This document shows positions 7,365 to 15,691 of a stretch of DNA of 64,000 bases, one piece after another (the stretch's first letter is position 1; each line of letters starts with the position of its first letter). Position numbers and translations under genes: made by a program. Below the pieces are notes generated by a model, which worked only from the letters and a program-made list of their open reading frames with translations, was not told where the DNA came from and searched no databases. The stretch comes from Paenibacillus chondroitinus NBRC 15376. GTDB taxonomy: Bacteria > Bacillota > Bacilli > Paenibacillales > NBRC-103111. Location of the stretch: positions 1 through 64,000 of the forward strand of contig NZ_BILW01000029.1 in NCBI RefSeq assembly GCF_004000765.1. Direction: 5' to 3'.

Positions 7365-8977
7365 CGTTCCGATTAGGACAATGGCCGCTGGCCATGAAGC
7401 TTTGGGGAGCATTCGCGGCTTTAACGCTGCTCATTTTTACACTGCTTGCTGTTCTGCTGCCTTGGACGTTGAAGGGATTTTTTACAGAGCAGCTGTATGA
7501 TATTTTACTGGATACACAAAGCGGGCTTCGTATGGAAGCAACGACGTTGACGGCACCGACCCTAACCCTGGCTACAAAGGGTACAACCGCGCAAATGACG
7601 GATATCATAACGAATGTAAAAACGTTGACACCAATCAATCAAGCTGTTCCTGATGCTGATGCCTTACAATCGGAAACAATGCCGGAGGCGAATAGCATAC
7701 AAATGGGCAACGCTATGCCTATTATTCCATTGGAAGCCTCTATTGCAACGAAGGTGATGTCTCCCTTTACAGCAACTTTGAGCGCCCCTGCGATCCGGCA
7801 TTTTACAATTAGCGGCACCCAAGAGTCACTGGCCCTTAGCAAGGCGTTCACGAGCGGCGAGCCGTTCATGCAAGCGATGGAACAGGATGCTTTTGCCCAA
7901 AAACAGCCCGTTGCCAAGTATACGACCATTATTGATAAGAAAAGTATCTTTTACGTGATTCGCAAAGAACTAGTTCAAGGCCAACCCAGCTTTATCGTTT
8001 CTTATGCCTGGGGCAATTATCGCAACGATCTGGTCATGACCATGTTCGGCAGACTTATGCTGATGATGGTCGGTCTCATCGTGATTTCATGGCTGCCTTG
8101 TCTGATCATCGCCCGCTACTTCACTCGTCCGCTCGTTCAGATGGAGCAGCACGTTGGACGTATGGCTGAACGAGATTGGCATGACCCGATTGAAACCGGG
8201 CGCAAAGATGAAGTGGGACGTCTGGCCAAAGCGATTGAAGCGATGCGGCAGCGCCTCGTGCGCCAGGACAAGGCGCAGCAGTTTTTCCTCCAGCACACTT
8301 CTCATGAGCTGAAAACCCCGGTCATGGTGATCCGCAGCTATGCCCAGTCTATTCTCGACGGCGTTTTTCCGAAAGGGACCTTAGGCGAAAGCTTGGGCGT
8401 CATTCTGAAGGAAGGCGAGCGCCTCGAGAAGCGAATTCGCGACCTGCTGCTGCTCAACAAGCTGAACTATGTCACCGCTCGCGAGAAGCCGTTCCGCCCT
8501 TTCGAGCTGCATGAGGTCATCGAAGATGTGGTTGAACGGCTGCGCTATCGCCGCCCTGAAATCGAGTGGGAGATAGAGCTCCCCCCTGCTACCTTGCATG
8601 GCGATCCCGATCAATGGAAAATCGCCTTGGAGAACATGCTCGACAATCAGCTCCGCTATGCCAAAAGCGGCATCCGAATTCTCCTCTCGCCGCCTTCTAA
8701 TGGCGATGGCAAGGAAGCTGCAGCCGGATTCTCGCGGCTGCAGATCAGCAACGATGGTCCGCCGCTCGATCAAGCGATCGCGGACAGCCTCTTTGAGCCC
8801 TTCCGCTCTGGCGGGGACGGCCAGTTCGGGCTTGGTCTTGCCATCGTGAAGCAGATCATGGACCATCACGGAATGACGGTGCGCGCCGCGAACGAGCGAG
8901 GCGGGGTTTCCTTCTACCTTGAGCCTGGGGAAACAGCGCAAGTGGATCGTAAACTCAAGGTTCCGAAGGTTTCTTGA
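7361..8977 (+). CDS. Sensor histidine kinase (HAMP-HisKA-HATPase)
   Basis: 538 aa inner-membrane kinase. A first helix (about 18-40) is followed by an extracytoplasmic region of about 200 residues without a recognised sensor fold. A second helix near 228-250 (MMVGLIVISWLPCLIIA) precedes HAMP, HisKA with H315 in SHELKTP, and a HATPase with an N-box reading ENMLDNQLRYA and a GLGLAIVKQI G-box. It overlaps the response regulator gene by 4 bp (ATGA). Confidence 0.92.
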   Translation: MTFRLGQWPLAMKLWGAFAALTLLIFTLLAVLLPWTLKGFFTEQLYDILLDTQSGLRMEATTLTAPTLTLATKGTTAQMTDIITNVKTLTPINQAVPDADALQSETMPEANSIQMGNAMPIIPLEASIATKVMSPFTATLSAPAIRHFTISGTQESLALSKAFTSGEPFMQAMEQDAFAQKQPVAKYTTIIDKKSIFYVIRKELVQGQPSFIVSYAWGNYRNDLVMTMFGRLMLMMVGLIVISWLPCLIIARYFTRPLVQMEQHVGRMAERDWHDPIETGRKDEVGRLAKAIEAMRQRLVRQDKAQQFFLQHTSHELKTPVMVIRSYAQSILDGVFPKGTLGESLGVILKEGERLEKRIRDLLLLNKLNYVTAREKPFRPFELHEVIEDVVERLRYRRPEIEWEIELPPATLHGDPDQWKIALENMLDNQLRYAKSGIRILLSPPSNGDGKEAAAGFSRLQISNDGPPLDQAIADSLFEPFRSGGDGQFGLGLAIVKQIMDHHGMTVRAANERGGVSFYLEPGETAQVDRKLKVPKVS

Positions 8978-9007
8978 GGGTGCTTGTGTTTGAGAGGCTG
9001 GCAGACA

Positions 9008-9065
9008 AAAGAGGCTTCCCACGGTCAAGGTCGTCATGTGACCGAGGGAAAGCCTCTTTCTTTTT
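9008..9065. terminator. Bidirectional terminator
   Basis: AAAGAGGCTT-CC-CGGTC paired with GACCG-GG-AAGCCTCTTT, with T-runs both ways, between the kinase (+) and the DMT transporter (-). Confidence 0.85.
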
Positions 9066-10034
9066 TTATGCCGCAGCTTTGCTCTGATTGCGGCTCATGA
9101 CCCACAAGGTGAGCCAAATCACGATGAAGCCGGCGAGCTGTCCTACGGTCAGCTTTTGCCCGAAAACAAGCCAGTTCACGCAGACGCCAACCGCTGGGAA
9201 CGCAAGCTCCGCCAACGTTGCGAAAAACGCCTTGGTCGAGGTCAGCCCTTTATAATAGAGGAGCATGGAGAGCAAGCCCGGGAAAAACGCTTGGAACAAA
9301 AGGTTAACGGCAATAAGTATTAAGCCGCCGCTAGTTCCGGTTACATGCCAAGCATCGCCGCTAGCCACAAGTACGACCGTCAGCAACGGGATAGCAAGCA
9401 GGAAGCGCAGCGAAGTAACAATGGGGAAGTCGAGCTTTTTCTGCAGCAAGTACTTACCCATGACCGTCGAGCCGCCCCATAAGCCTGCTGCAAGAATAGA
9501 GAATAAGCAGCTTATCGTTCCTAGATCTTTGAGGCCCATCTCTGGCGACGAAAAGCCGAATGTCAGCAAATACGTGCTTAGCAGCGCCACCGCAATATAA
9601 GCAAAAAATTTGGAAGGCAACGTCTCTTTGAGCATTACGCGAGCTAAAATAATAGCGAATAAGGGCTGTAATTTCTGTAAAAGCAATATCGCGTTCGCAT
9701 TACCATGCGAGAACGCAGCAGTAAACAAGATCGTTGCTATCGCCGATCCGCCCCAGGAGATGAACAGCAGCGCGCCGATGACGCCCAGCGACAGCTTACC
9801 GATCAAGGTTTTCCGGTACTTCACGAGTATTGGCACCGCATAGCAGGCAAGGAGCAGGTGCTCAATAAATACGATTTGCGCTGATGAAAAACTTTTTAAC
9901 AGCAAGATCCGAAAGAGCGGGTCGAGCCCCCAAAGCGTAGCTCCTAACGCCACATACCAAACTCCGCTGATGCCCCCTGAGCGCGCTGAAACCACATTCG
10001 CGTGCTTTGTTCCTAACTTAACTACATTTTCCAA
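9066..10034 (-). CDS. DMT/EamA-family transporter under FMN riboswitch; probable riboflavin transporter
   Basis: 322 aa with about ten transmembrane helices in two EamA-like halves. The start is TTG at 10034, preceded by AGGAGG at 8-nt spacing; no upstream ATG competes. Its 5' leader holds a complete FMN riboswitch and a terminator hairpin, so flavin shuts the gene off. FMN-riboswitch-linked DMT permeases (ImpX/RibN types) are known or predicted riboflavin carriers, so riboflavin uptake is the best inference. Sequence alone cannot exclude export or another flavin-related solute. Confidence 0.85.
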   Translation of the reverse strand: MENVVKLGTKHANVVSARSGGISGVWYVALGATLWGLDPLFRILLLKSFSSAQIVFIEHLLLACYAVPILVKYRKTLIGKLSLGVIGALLFISWGGSAIATILFTAAFSHGNANAILLLQKLQPLFAIILARVMLKETLPSKFFAYIAVALLSTYLLTFGFSSPEMGLKDLGTISCLFSILAAGLWGGSTVMGKYLLQKKLDFPIVTSLRFLLAIPLLTVVLVASGDAWHVTGTSGGLILIAVNLLFQAFFPGLLSMLLYYKGLTSTKAFFATLAELAFPAVGVCVNWLVFGQKLTVGQLAGFIVIWLTLWVMSRNQSKAAA

Positions 10035-10082
10035 TTCAAAAACCTCCTAAGGATTTTTTGAATTGAACCCTCTGAAAAGAGA

Positions 10083-10123
10083 CAATGCCCCCGCTTCATG
10101 ATCAGCGGGGGCATTGACAAACA
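10083..10123 (-). terminator. Expression-platform terminator of the FMN riboswitch
   Basis: CAATGCCCCCGC (10083-10094) pairs perfectly with GCGGGGGCATTG (10105-10116). On the - strand it is followed by TCTCTTTTC, between the aptamer and the TTG start. Confidence 0.85.
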
Positions 10124-10161
10124 GACCTGTCAAATACCTAAGTTTTTGACAAGCTGTTTTT

Positions 10162-10302
10162 CACCTTCTCCCATCCGGACTATAACCGTCGGCCCTGGAT
10201 TCTCACCAAGTCAGTCCCAGCCTAACAGGCCGGGAGTCGCGGGCTTGAGATACATCTACACGTATCCTCACCGCCGGTAGGGAATTGCACCCTGCCCCGA
10301 AG
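10162..10302 (-). ncRNA. FMN riboswitch (RFN element)
   Basis: Read on the - strand the conserved blocks appear in order: AGGGTGCAATTCCCTACCGG, then GAGATGTATC-like variable arms, AGCCCGCGACTCCCGG, GGGCCGACGGTTATAGTCC and GGATGGGAGAAGGTG. This is the full six-helix RFN core. The aptamer is followed by a GC-rich terminator and then the DMT transporter gene. Confidence 0.97.
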
Positions 10303-10373
10303 ATTCAATTATTCAATTTGTGGTCACTTACAAAACATAAGTGATATTTATTCCTGAATATTAGCACCATAAA

Positions 10374-10414
10374 ATAAAAAAAGCAAGGATTTTTCATCCG
10401 CGATTCCTTGCTTT
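10374..10414 (-). terminator. Terminator on the - strand
   Basis: AAAGCAAGGA/TCCTTGCTTT stem. On the - strand it continues as TTTTTTTATTTT. It could stop transcripts coming from the CBO0543 gene at 10748 before they reach the riboswitch. Confidence 0.6.
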
Positions 10415-10418
10415 AAGC

Positions 10419-10446
10419 TAAGCAATTGCCGTTCATTTTCCGATAT
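10419..10446 (+). promoter_or_regulatory. SigD-like promoter of yjfB
   Basis: TAAG (10419-10422), 16-bp spacer, TCCGATAT (10439-10446). This matches the flagellar SigD pattern TAAA-N15-GCCGATAT with one change in each box, 39 bp before the yjfB ATG. Confidence 0.6.
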
Positions 10447-10484
10447 ATAACATGTTAGCCCATTAATCATAAAGGAGGAAACTC

Positions 10485-10661
10485 ATGGACGTTCCTGCAC
10501 TTTCCATGTCCGCAGCTCAGGGCAGCTTAGCTCAAGCTGTACAAATACGGGTTCTTAGCATGGCTAAAGATCAATCCACGCAGCAAGCTCAACAAATGGT
10601 ACAAATGATGCAACAAAGCGTACAGCCAAATTTGGGTGGAAATCTAGACATTCGCGTCTAA
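10485..10661 (+). CDS. yjfB: YjfB-family putative motility protein (58 aa)
   Basis: Short gene translating to 58 aa beginning MDVPALSMSAAQ and ending GGNLDIRV. The AALSM-like N-terminus, Gln-rich helix (QQAQQMVQMMQQS) and NLGGNLDIRV tail match the YjfB family of small, SigD-controlled proteins of unknown mechanism. AAAGGAGG lies 7 nt before the ATG. A SigD-like promoter precedes it and a terminator follows, so it is a monocistronic unit. Confidence 0.88.
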   Translation: MDVPALSMSAAQGSLAQAVQIRVLSMAKDQSTQQAQQMVQMMQQSVQPNLGGNLDIRV

Positions 10662-10674
10662 TTTTCCACTTGAG

Positions 10675-10709
10675 AGAAGGAGAATGAAAAATCCTCCTTC
10701 TTTTTTTCT
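10675..10709 (+). terminator. Terminator after yjfB
   Basis: AGAAGGAG / CTCCTTCT hairpin followed by TTTTTTT. Confidence 0.8.
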
Positions 10710-10747
10710 GCTGATGCTGTATAATCGTGACATCATGCACGCTGGCT

Positions 10748-11296
10748 TTACTTCATTTTAGCAATCGGAATATGGAAATATAGAATCAAGAAAACCACAC
10801 CTGCCACACACAGCAACCACGCCCATAGCGGCCTCGTAAAATGCAACCGCAGCCCAATGAACATGAAAACCCAGACCGCGATTGACCACCAAAAATTCCA
10901 GTTGTTATGATAGGTAAGCATTTTTATTAACAGAAATAGTCCTTCAATGCAGGTGAATACAGCCGACCAAATAGCGATATAGATGATTTGTCTCAGTGGA
11001 CGCGACTTAAGGGGATATTTGTGCAAGTACACCATCACTATGCAGGGAAGATTACTAAAAGCAATCATAAAATCGGCAATTGTATGATTAGGCGTTACCG
11101 CGGATTTATGAAAAACCCATAGTGAATAATTATAGCTTAGAAGGCTAATGAGAAAATCCACGCAGATGGCAAAAAGAATAGTTGGATAGTAGGTCTTCCA
11201 ATTTCTCCAATCCCCGAAAAACCAAGCTGCAATCAAGCATAACAAGGCCATGATTACAGGTAAATATGAAACAATCAATGCTGTTATGTGACCCAT
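10748..11296 (-). CDS. CBO0543-family membrane protein, paralogue 1
   Basis: About 182 aa, with five or six hydrophobic helices rich in Trp and Tyr, ending YFHIPIAKMK. The family is common in bacilli and has no known function. ATG at 11296 is preferred over the adjacent GTG at 11299 because of its 7-nt spacing from GGAG. A second member at 14182 shares the layout and the YFHIPI.K end. Confidence 0.8.
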   Translation of the reverse strand: MGHITALIVSYLPVIMALLCLIAAWFFGDWRNWKTYYPTILFAICVDFLISLLSYNYSLWVFHKSAVTPNHTIADFMIAFSNLPCIVMVYLHKYPLKSRPLRQIIYIAIWSAVFTCIEGLFLLIKMLTYHNNWNFWWSIAVWVFMFIGLRLHFTRPLWAWLLCVAGVVFLILYFHIPIAKMK

Positions 11297-11418
11297 CACT
11301 TAGCTCCATTCCATCAAACTCGTGCTGCCTCCATTCAACCCTGCGGTCCTGTGGTTATTATTTCTATAAAGGTTGTTTCGTATGAAACAGAACGCAATTT
11401 ACTTACCATTTTTCGCAC

Positions 11419-12324
11419 TCACGCCGTTTTTCGTCGTTGCATCAATGCTTTCAAACTATCCAGATTCGCACAAATTGTCCCGGCAATGACGGTAACCACG
11501 CCTACAGCTGTGACCCAAGTGATGCTCTCTTCATAAAACACGACCCCCACCGCCAAGGCAATCAACGGAGAAATGTACAGCCATGTCGCTGGAAAAACGG
11601 GATTCGTTTTAGCTACTAACCAATAGAACAAACTATGCCCCACCATGGAGCCAATCACGATTAAATACAGCAGAGAGCCGGCTGCTTTTGGAGAAAATAA
11701 GCCGTGAACGTTCACAGGTTCTGTAAAAAATGAAAGAATCAGCAGCAGCAATCCTCCGCATATCATCTGTGCCGCGTTCAGCGCAATCGGCGACGCCTCG
11801 GGAAATTGCTGAATAACCTTTTTGGAGTATAGCGTTCCCATACAATAGAACAGTTCACCGACCAGAATCGCCACGCACCCGATCAGCCAAATGATGTTGG
11901 CGGATACCGCAAGTTGTGGCAGCAAAAGGATGATAATACCTGCAAAGCCAAGTATGCAGCCAAATACAGAGAGCCTTGTCGTCTTCAGACGCAATACGAA
12001 GGTTTGAAGCACTAGAATCATTATTGGTCCAGTAGCCGATAAGACGGCTGCAATCCCGGAAGACACATATTGCTCCGCCCAGTACAAGGTTGAGAAGGTG
12101 CCGAATGTGAGACCGATGCCCGTAAGCAGCATCTCTTTGCGAAACAAAAGAGCTAAGGCCGCTTTTTTCCGCCACACTAACCAACAGAACAATAACATCC
12201 CTGCAATAAAAAACCTCAAGCCTGCTGAGAAAAATGGCGGTGCTGACGCATCCACCCCAACCTTAATCGCCAGAAATGTCGTGCCAAAAATTAGACAGAT
12301 AAGTAAATAATTAAAAATAATCAT
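11419..12324 (-). CDS. EamA/DMT-family transporter (likely exporter)
   Basis: 301 aa, ten transmembrane helices, two EamA repeats (first begins LICLIFGTTFLAIKVG; second has GSMVGHSLFYWLVA and ends in the typical GVVTVIAGTICANL). The ATG at 12324 follows GGGGGAG; the longer frame to 12417 has no binding site. It is transcribed divergently from a MocR regulator across a region with a 9-bp direct repeat. This arrangement is common for MocR-controlled amino-acid or metabolite exporters. The substrate is not known. Confidence 0.88.
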   Translation of the reverse strand: MIIFNYLLICLIFGTTFLAIKVGVDASAPPFFSAGLRFFIAGMLLFCWLVWRKKAALALLFRKEMLLTGIGLTFGTFSTLYWAEQYVSSGIAAVLSATGPIMILVLQTFVLRLKTTRLSVFGCILGFAGIIILLLPQLAVSANIIWLIGCVAILVGELFYCMGTLYSKKVIQQFPEASPIALNAAQMICGGLLLLILSFFTEPVNVHGLFSPKAAGSLLYLIVIGSMVGHSLFYWLVAKTNPVFPATWLYISPLIALAVGVVFYEESITWVTAVGVVTVIAGTICANLDSLKALMQRRKTA

Positions 12325-12346
12325 GACTGTTCTCCCCCTCTTGGTA

Positions 12347-12418
12347 TGTATCATACTAGGTAAGCAACAGAACAGATGCATGACACTAGAACAGTTTTCC
12401 AATGATTGTTGTATCATA
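12347..12418. promoter_or_regulatory. Direct repeat TGTATCATA in the MocR/EamA divergent region
   Basis: TGTATCATA occurs identically at 12347-12355 and 12410-12418, 63 bp apart (about six helical turns). Direct repeats are the usual operator form of MocR/GabR proteins, and the adjacent gene encodes one. Confidence 0.6.
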
Positions 12419-12442
12419 GAGTAAACAAAGGGGGAAAATCGG

Positions 12443-13891
12443 ATGAAGACGCCAGGAACATCTGGAAAAGAAGCTAATCTGCTTTTCAGGCAAACTTATG
12501 AGTATATGGTTACCCGCATGGATCGCGGCGAGTGGCAAGCCCATGACAAGCTCCCCTCCATCCGGCGTCTTGCCGAAGAGCTGCAGGTACACAGGCTGAC
12601 TGTTTTTCGTGCTTATCAGATGCTAAAACAGCATGAGAAGGTTTACGTCAAAGAGAAATCCGGTTATTACGTAAGTCCCTGCAAGACAGAGGAGCAATCC
12701 CATACAGAACATGCGGAAAAAGGTCGTTCGTTCACCGTGTCCAACGCTCTAAAAAACTCCCTGTCCGAAATTCAGCAAATCCCTGTCACGTACCAATTCT
12801 CACAGGCTTTGATCGATCCCAACTTGCTGCCGAATCTTTTTCTGTCCGAACATGTGAAAAAAGTTTTCGACATTTATCCAAAGCTCATGGGCACCTACTC
12901 CAGCGCACAAGGGGATGAGGAGCTTCGCGAGTATCTCTGCCGATACATGGTTCGGCATCATAACCTCCAGCTCGCTGCAAGCGATCTTTTGATTACCACA
13001 GGCGGCCAGCAAGCCATAGACCTCATCTCGCGGATCTACATCCGCCCCATGGATCCGATCTTGGTTGAGCGGCCGACGTATAGTGCTGCGCTTGATATTT
13101 TCCGCCAGCAGGGAGCGCGGTTTATTCCTGTCGAGATCAGCCCGGACGGCTATGATCTTGCAAAACTCGAGAAGCTTATGGAGAAGCATAAACCACGGCT
13201 GTTTTATATGAATCCTACCTTTCATAATCCTACCGGGTACACGGTTCCGGCCGCACAGCGCAAGCAGCTCGTTGATCTGGCTGAACGCTATCGCTGTCTC
13301 TTGATCGAAGATGACGCCATTCACGAGATGTACTTGGACCAACCTCCTCCTTCGCCTATGCTGACTTATGACACGGAAGGCTGGGTCGTGTATCTCCGCA
13401 GTTTTAGCAAATATATCGCGCCTGGGCTGCGAATTTGCGCCGTCATGGGAGGCACCCATGTCATCCAATCGCTCATCACAGCCAAATCATTAGCGGACAA
13501 CGGCACACCGCTCGTTAATCAGAAAATGTTCCTGCATTATTTCGAATCTCCCAGAATGCAGCAGCATTTGGAGAAACTGCGCATTGCCCTGCAGATCCGA
13601 AAAGAAATTGTAGAGCAAGAGTTAGCCTCTACCGGATGGCGCTGGGTAAGCCCTGAGGGTGGTTTCAACCTATGGCTCCAGCTCCCGGATCATATCCCGG
13701 TCCAGCAGCTGCTGGAGGAGTGCCTCCGGCAATCTGTCTCTTTCGTGCCTGGCGTGATCTGCGATCCGCTCAGAGAGATGTGCTCCTGGATCCGTTTAAG
13801 CTATTCCTTCGTGAATGAGGAGCATTTACGAGATGGCGTCAGACGGCTTATCGCTATTGCGGGGCGTTATGCGAGGGATAGCGAGTGTTAG
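12443..13891 (+). CDS. MocR/PdxR-family regulator (GntR HTH + aminotransferase fold)
   Basis: 482 aa. An N-terminal GntR winged helix (LPSIRRLAEELQVHRLTVFRAYQML, about 35-65) is joined by a linker to a fold-type I aminotransferase domain. PLP-binding lysine K323 lies in SFSKYIAPGLR, and the NPTFHNPTGYT motif is present. The class senses PLP and an amino compound and controls metabolism or transport genes. GGGGG precedes the ATG. The divergent EamA transporter is the obvious target. Confidence 0.93.
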   Translation: MKTPGTSGKEANLLFRQTYEYMVTRMDRGEWQAHDKLPSIRRLAEELQVHRLTVFRAYQMLKQHEKVYVKEKSGYYVSPCKTEEQSHTEHAEKGRSFTVSNALKNSLSEIQQIPVTYQFSQALIDPNLLPNLFLSEHVKKVFDIYPKLMGTYSSAQGDEELREYLCRYMVRHHNLQLAASDLLITTGGQQAIDLISRIYIRPMDPILVERPTYSAALDIFRQQGARFIPVEISPDGYDLAKLEKLMEKHKPRLFYMNPTFHNPTGYTVPAAQRKQLVDLAERYRCLLIEDDAIHEMYLDQPPPSPMLTYDTEGWVVYLRSFSKYIAPGLRICAVMGGTHVIQSLITAKSLADNGTPLVNQKMFLHYFESPRMQQHLEKLRIALQIRKEIVEQELASTGWRWVSPEGGFNLWLQLPDHIPVQQLLEECLRQSVSFVPGVICDPLREMCSWIRLSYSFVNEEHLRDGVRRLIAIAGRYARDSEC

Positions 13892-13923
13892 CGTGAGGTT
13901 AGCACGAAAATCTAGAACGCAGA

Positions 13924-14100
13924 GGAACTACGGGCCGCTATTTGTTCCAGAAACTGCTATTTGGTATATCTAAAGGAACTACGATCCTCTATTTTGCTAA
14001 TAATGGCACTAATTCAGCTTGGTGATGAGAAATAAGACCCTGCTGTTCCATCAAAACAGGGAAAAGGATAGCTATAGCCAAAATAGTGCCCCATAGTTCC
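13924..14100. repeat. Four-site intergenic element, GGAACTAC family, copy 2
   Basis: Sites GGAACTAC at 13924 and 13975, inverted GCTGTTCC at 14042 and ATAGTTCC at 14093: offsets 0/51/118/169, exactly as in copy 1. It occupies most of the gap between mocR and the second CBO0543 gene. Confidence 0.85.
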
Positions 14101-14113
14101 CCTTCCCCAGCAC

Positions 14114-14129
14114 GTGTAAAATTTTACAC
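14114..14129. promoter_or_regulatory. 16-bp perfect palindrome
   Basis: GTGTAAAATTTTACAC lies 53 bp before the CBO0543 gene at 14182; possibly an operator, binder unknown. Confidence 0.45.
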
Positions 14130-14181
14130 TTTTGCAGAAACTAACCCTACATTTACGACTCATATCTAGGGGCTTTTTAAC

Positions 14182-14688
14182 GTGATTTTAATTACGAATC
14201 TACTTTTCGTTATAGCAGCAATTGTTTCACGAGCCTATAAGCAGTGGAATAAATACTACGACGTCATGCTTTTTGTCTCTTTTTGCAATTTGCTTTACAA
14301 TTTCCTGTGTCACGATTACATAATTTGGTCGTTTTACCCTGATTTATTGTTAAACCACAAAACGGCCGACCTTGTTAACACGTTCCTGCTGCTCCCAAGT
14401 ACAACACTGCTGTATCTAACTTTCTTTCCTGCGGCCAAACGCAACCAAGTAATTTACTATTTCCTGTGGGTAACCGGTTATTCGGCGCTTGAATATCTGT
14501 GGTATGCTTACGGCCGGATCACTTATCATCATGGGTGGCACTTTGTATGGTCGATTGCTTTTTACTTCTTCATGTTCTTGGCCATCAGACTGCTTCATAG
14601 CCATCGAGCTGCCGGGCTGCTTCTTTCTGTTGCGACCATCACATTCTTGATCATTTATTTTCATATCCCAATCTGGAAACAGGAATAA
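14182..14688 (+). CDS. CBO0543-family membrane protein, paralogue 2
   Basis: 168 aa, multi-helix, Trp/Tyr-rich, ending YFHIPIWKQE. Same layout as the protein at 10748-11296: a conserved FLCHDYIIW-type segment, a HHGWHFVWSIAFYFFMFLA helix and the same tail. GTG start at 14182 with a weak AGGGG upstream. Function unknown. The two paralogues flank the EamA/MocR pair. Confidence 0.78.
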   Translation: MILITNLLFVIAAIVSRAYKQWNKYYDVMLFVSFCNLLYNFLCHDYIIWSFYPDLLLNHKTADLVNTFLLLPSTTLLYLTFFPAAKRNQVIYYFLWVTGYSALEYLWYAYGRITYHHGWHFVWSIAFYFFMFLAIRLLHSHRAAGLLLSVATITFLIIYFHIPIWKQE

Positions 14689-14692
14689 ACAA

Positions 14693-14738
14693 AAAAGGGG
14701 TGCCCCGCGAGTCTGCAAAAGACCAACTGGGCACCCCT
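14693..14738 (-). terminator. Terminator of thuA-like gene
   Basis: AGGGGTGCCC / GGGCACCCCT stem with a TTTTTTG tail on the - strand. It can also end the + strand CBO0543 gene weakly. Confidence 0.8.
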
Positions 14739-14745
14739 ATTCATA

Positions 14746-15483
14746 TTAAGCTTTAACTTTTGCTTTAATTTCTTCAAGCGGCTTATGATTGCCGTATTTC
14801 GGATACTCACGTGTGGACGGAGCAGCCCATTGAACCGCATTGGAGATTACGCGGCGGATTTGCTCATTGTAGTACGTGCGGTATGTCTCATGACCTGGAC
14901 GGAAGTAGAAAATCTTCCCGTTTCCGCGGTTAAACGTGCAACCACTGCGGAATACTTCTCCGCCTTCGAACCAGGAAACCATGATTAACTCATCCGGCTG
15001 CGGGATATCGAAGTGTTCTCCGTACATTTCCTCAGCTTCAAGATCGATGTACTCCCCAATGCCTTCCACGATTGGATGACCTGGCGCAACAACCCAAATG
15101 CGCTCTTTTTCGTCCGCTTCACGCCATTTGAGGTCACAGGAAGTGCCCATCAGCTTCTTGAACACTTTGGAGAAGTGTCCGGAGTGCAGCACGATTAGCC
15201 CCATGCCTTGCCATACGCGCTTTTGAACGCGCTCTACGATTTCGTCTTGCACTTGGTCGTGCGCTTTATGTCCCCACCAGATAAGCACATCGGTGTTATT
15301 CAAAACCTCTTCGGTCAAACCGTGCTCGGCATCGTCCAGAGTCGCATAAGTGACTTCTACATTCCCGCTAATGCCTTCGCCAATTGCTGTATGAATGCCG
15401 TCCGGGTAGGCGGCGCGTACAATTTCACTTTCTTTTTCATGACGGTACTCGTTCCAAACCGTTACTTTAAGTTTTTGACTCAT
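14746..15483 (-). CDS. ThuA-like domain protein
   Basis: 245 aa class-I glutamine-amidotransferase-like fold of the ThuA (trehalose utilisation) family. Recognisable pieces are LKVTVWNEYRHEKES at the N-terminus, TDVLIWWGHKAHDQV, GLIVLHSGHFSKVFKKLMG and GKIFYFRPGHETYRTYYNE. Members are linked to sugar metabolism, but no reaction is firmly assigned. GGAGGGAATAAGAAG precedes the ATG. It is divergent from an AraC regulator, which probably controls it. Confidence 0.9.
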   Translation of the reverse strand: MSQKLKVTVWNEYRHEKESEIVRAAYPDGIHTAIGEGISGNVEVTYATLDDAEHGLTEEVLNNTDVLIWWGHKAHDQVQDEIVERVQKRVWQGMGLIVLHSGHFSKVFKKLMGTSCDLKWREADEKERIWVVAPGHPIVEGIGEYIDLEAEEMYGEHFDIPQPDELIMVSWFEGGEVFRSGCTFNRGNGKIFYFRPGHETYRTYYNEQIRRVISNAVQWAAPSTREYPKYGNHKPLEEIKAKVKA

Positions 15484-15691
15484 CTTCTTATTCCCTCCAA
15501 GATAGCGTATTCATTCATAATGTGAGTATAGTCCGTACCTTCCCGGAATGAAAGGCAAGATTGTGCCTATTTATTATTCAATAGTGTCCTCGGCATGTAA
15601 ACAGTGTTATACTTTCTCTTGATAAACCTTACCTGTAACGTCGTTTTACATATTCAAAAATGTCCTACCCTATAGCGAGGTATACGAAATC

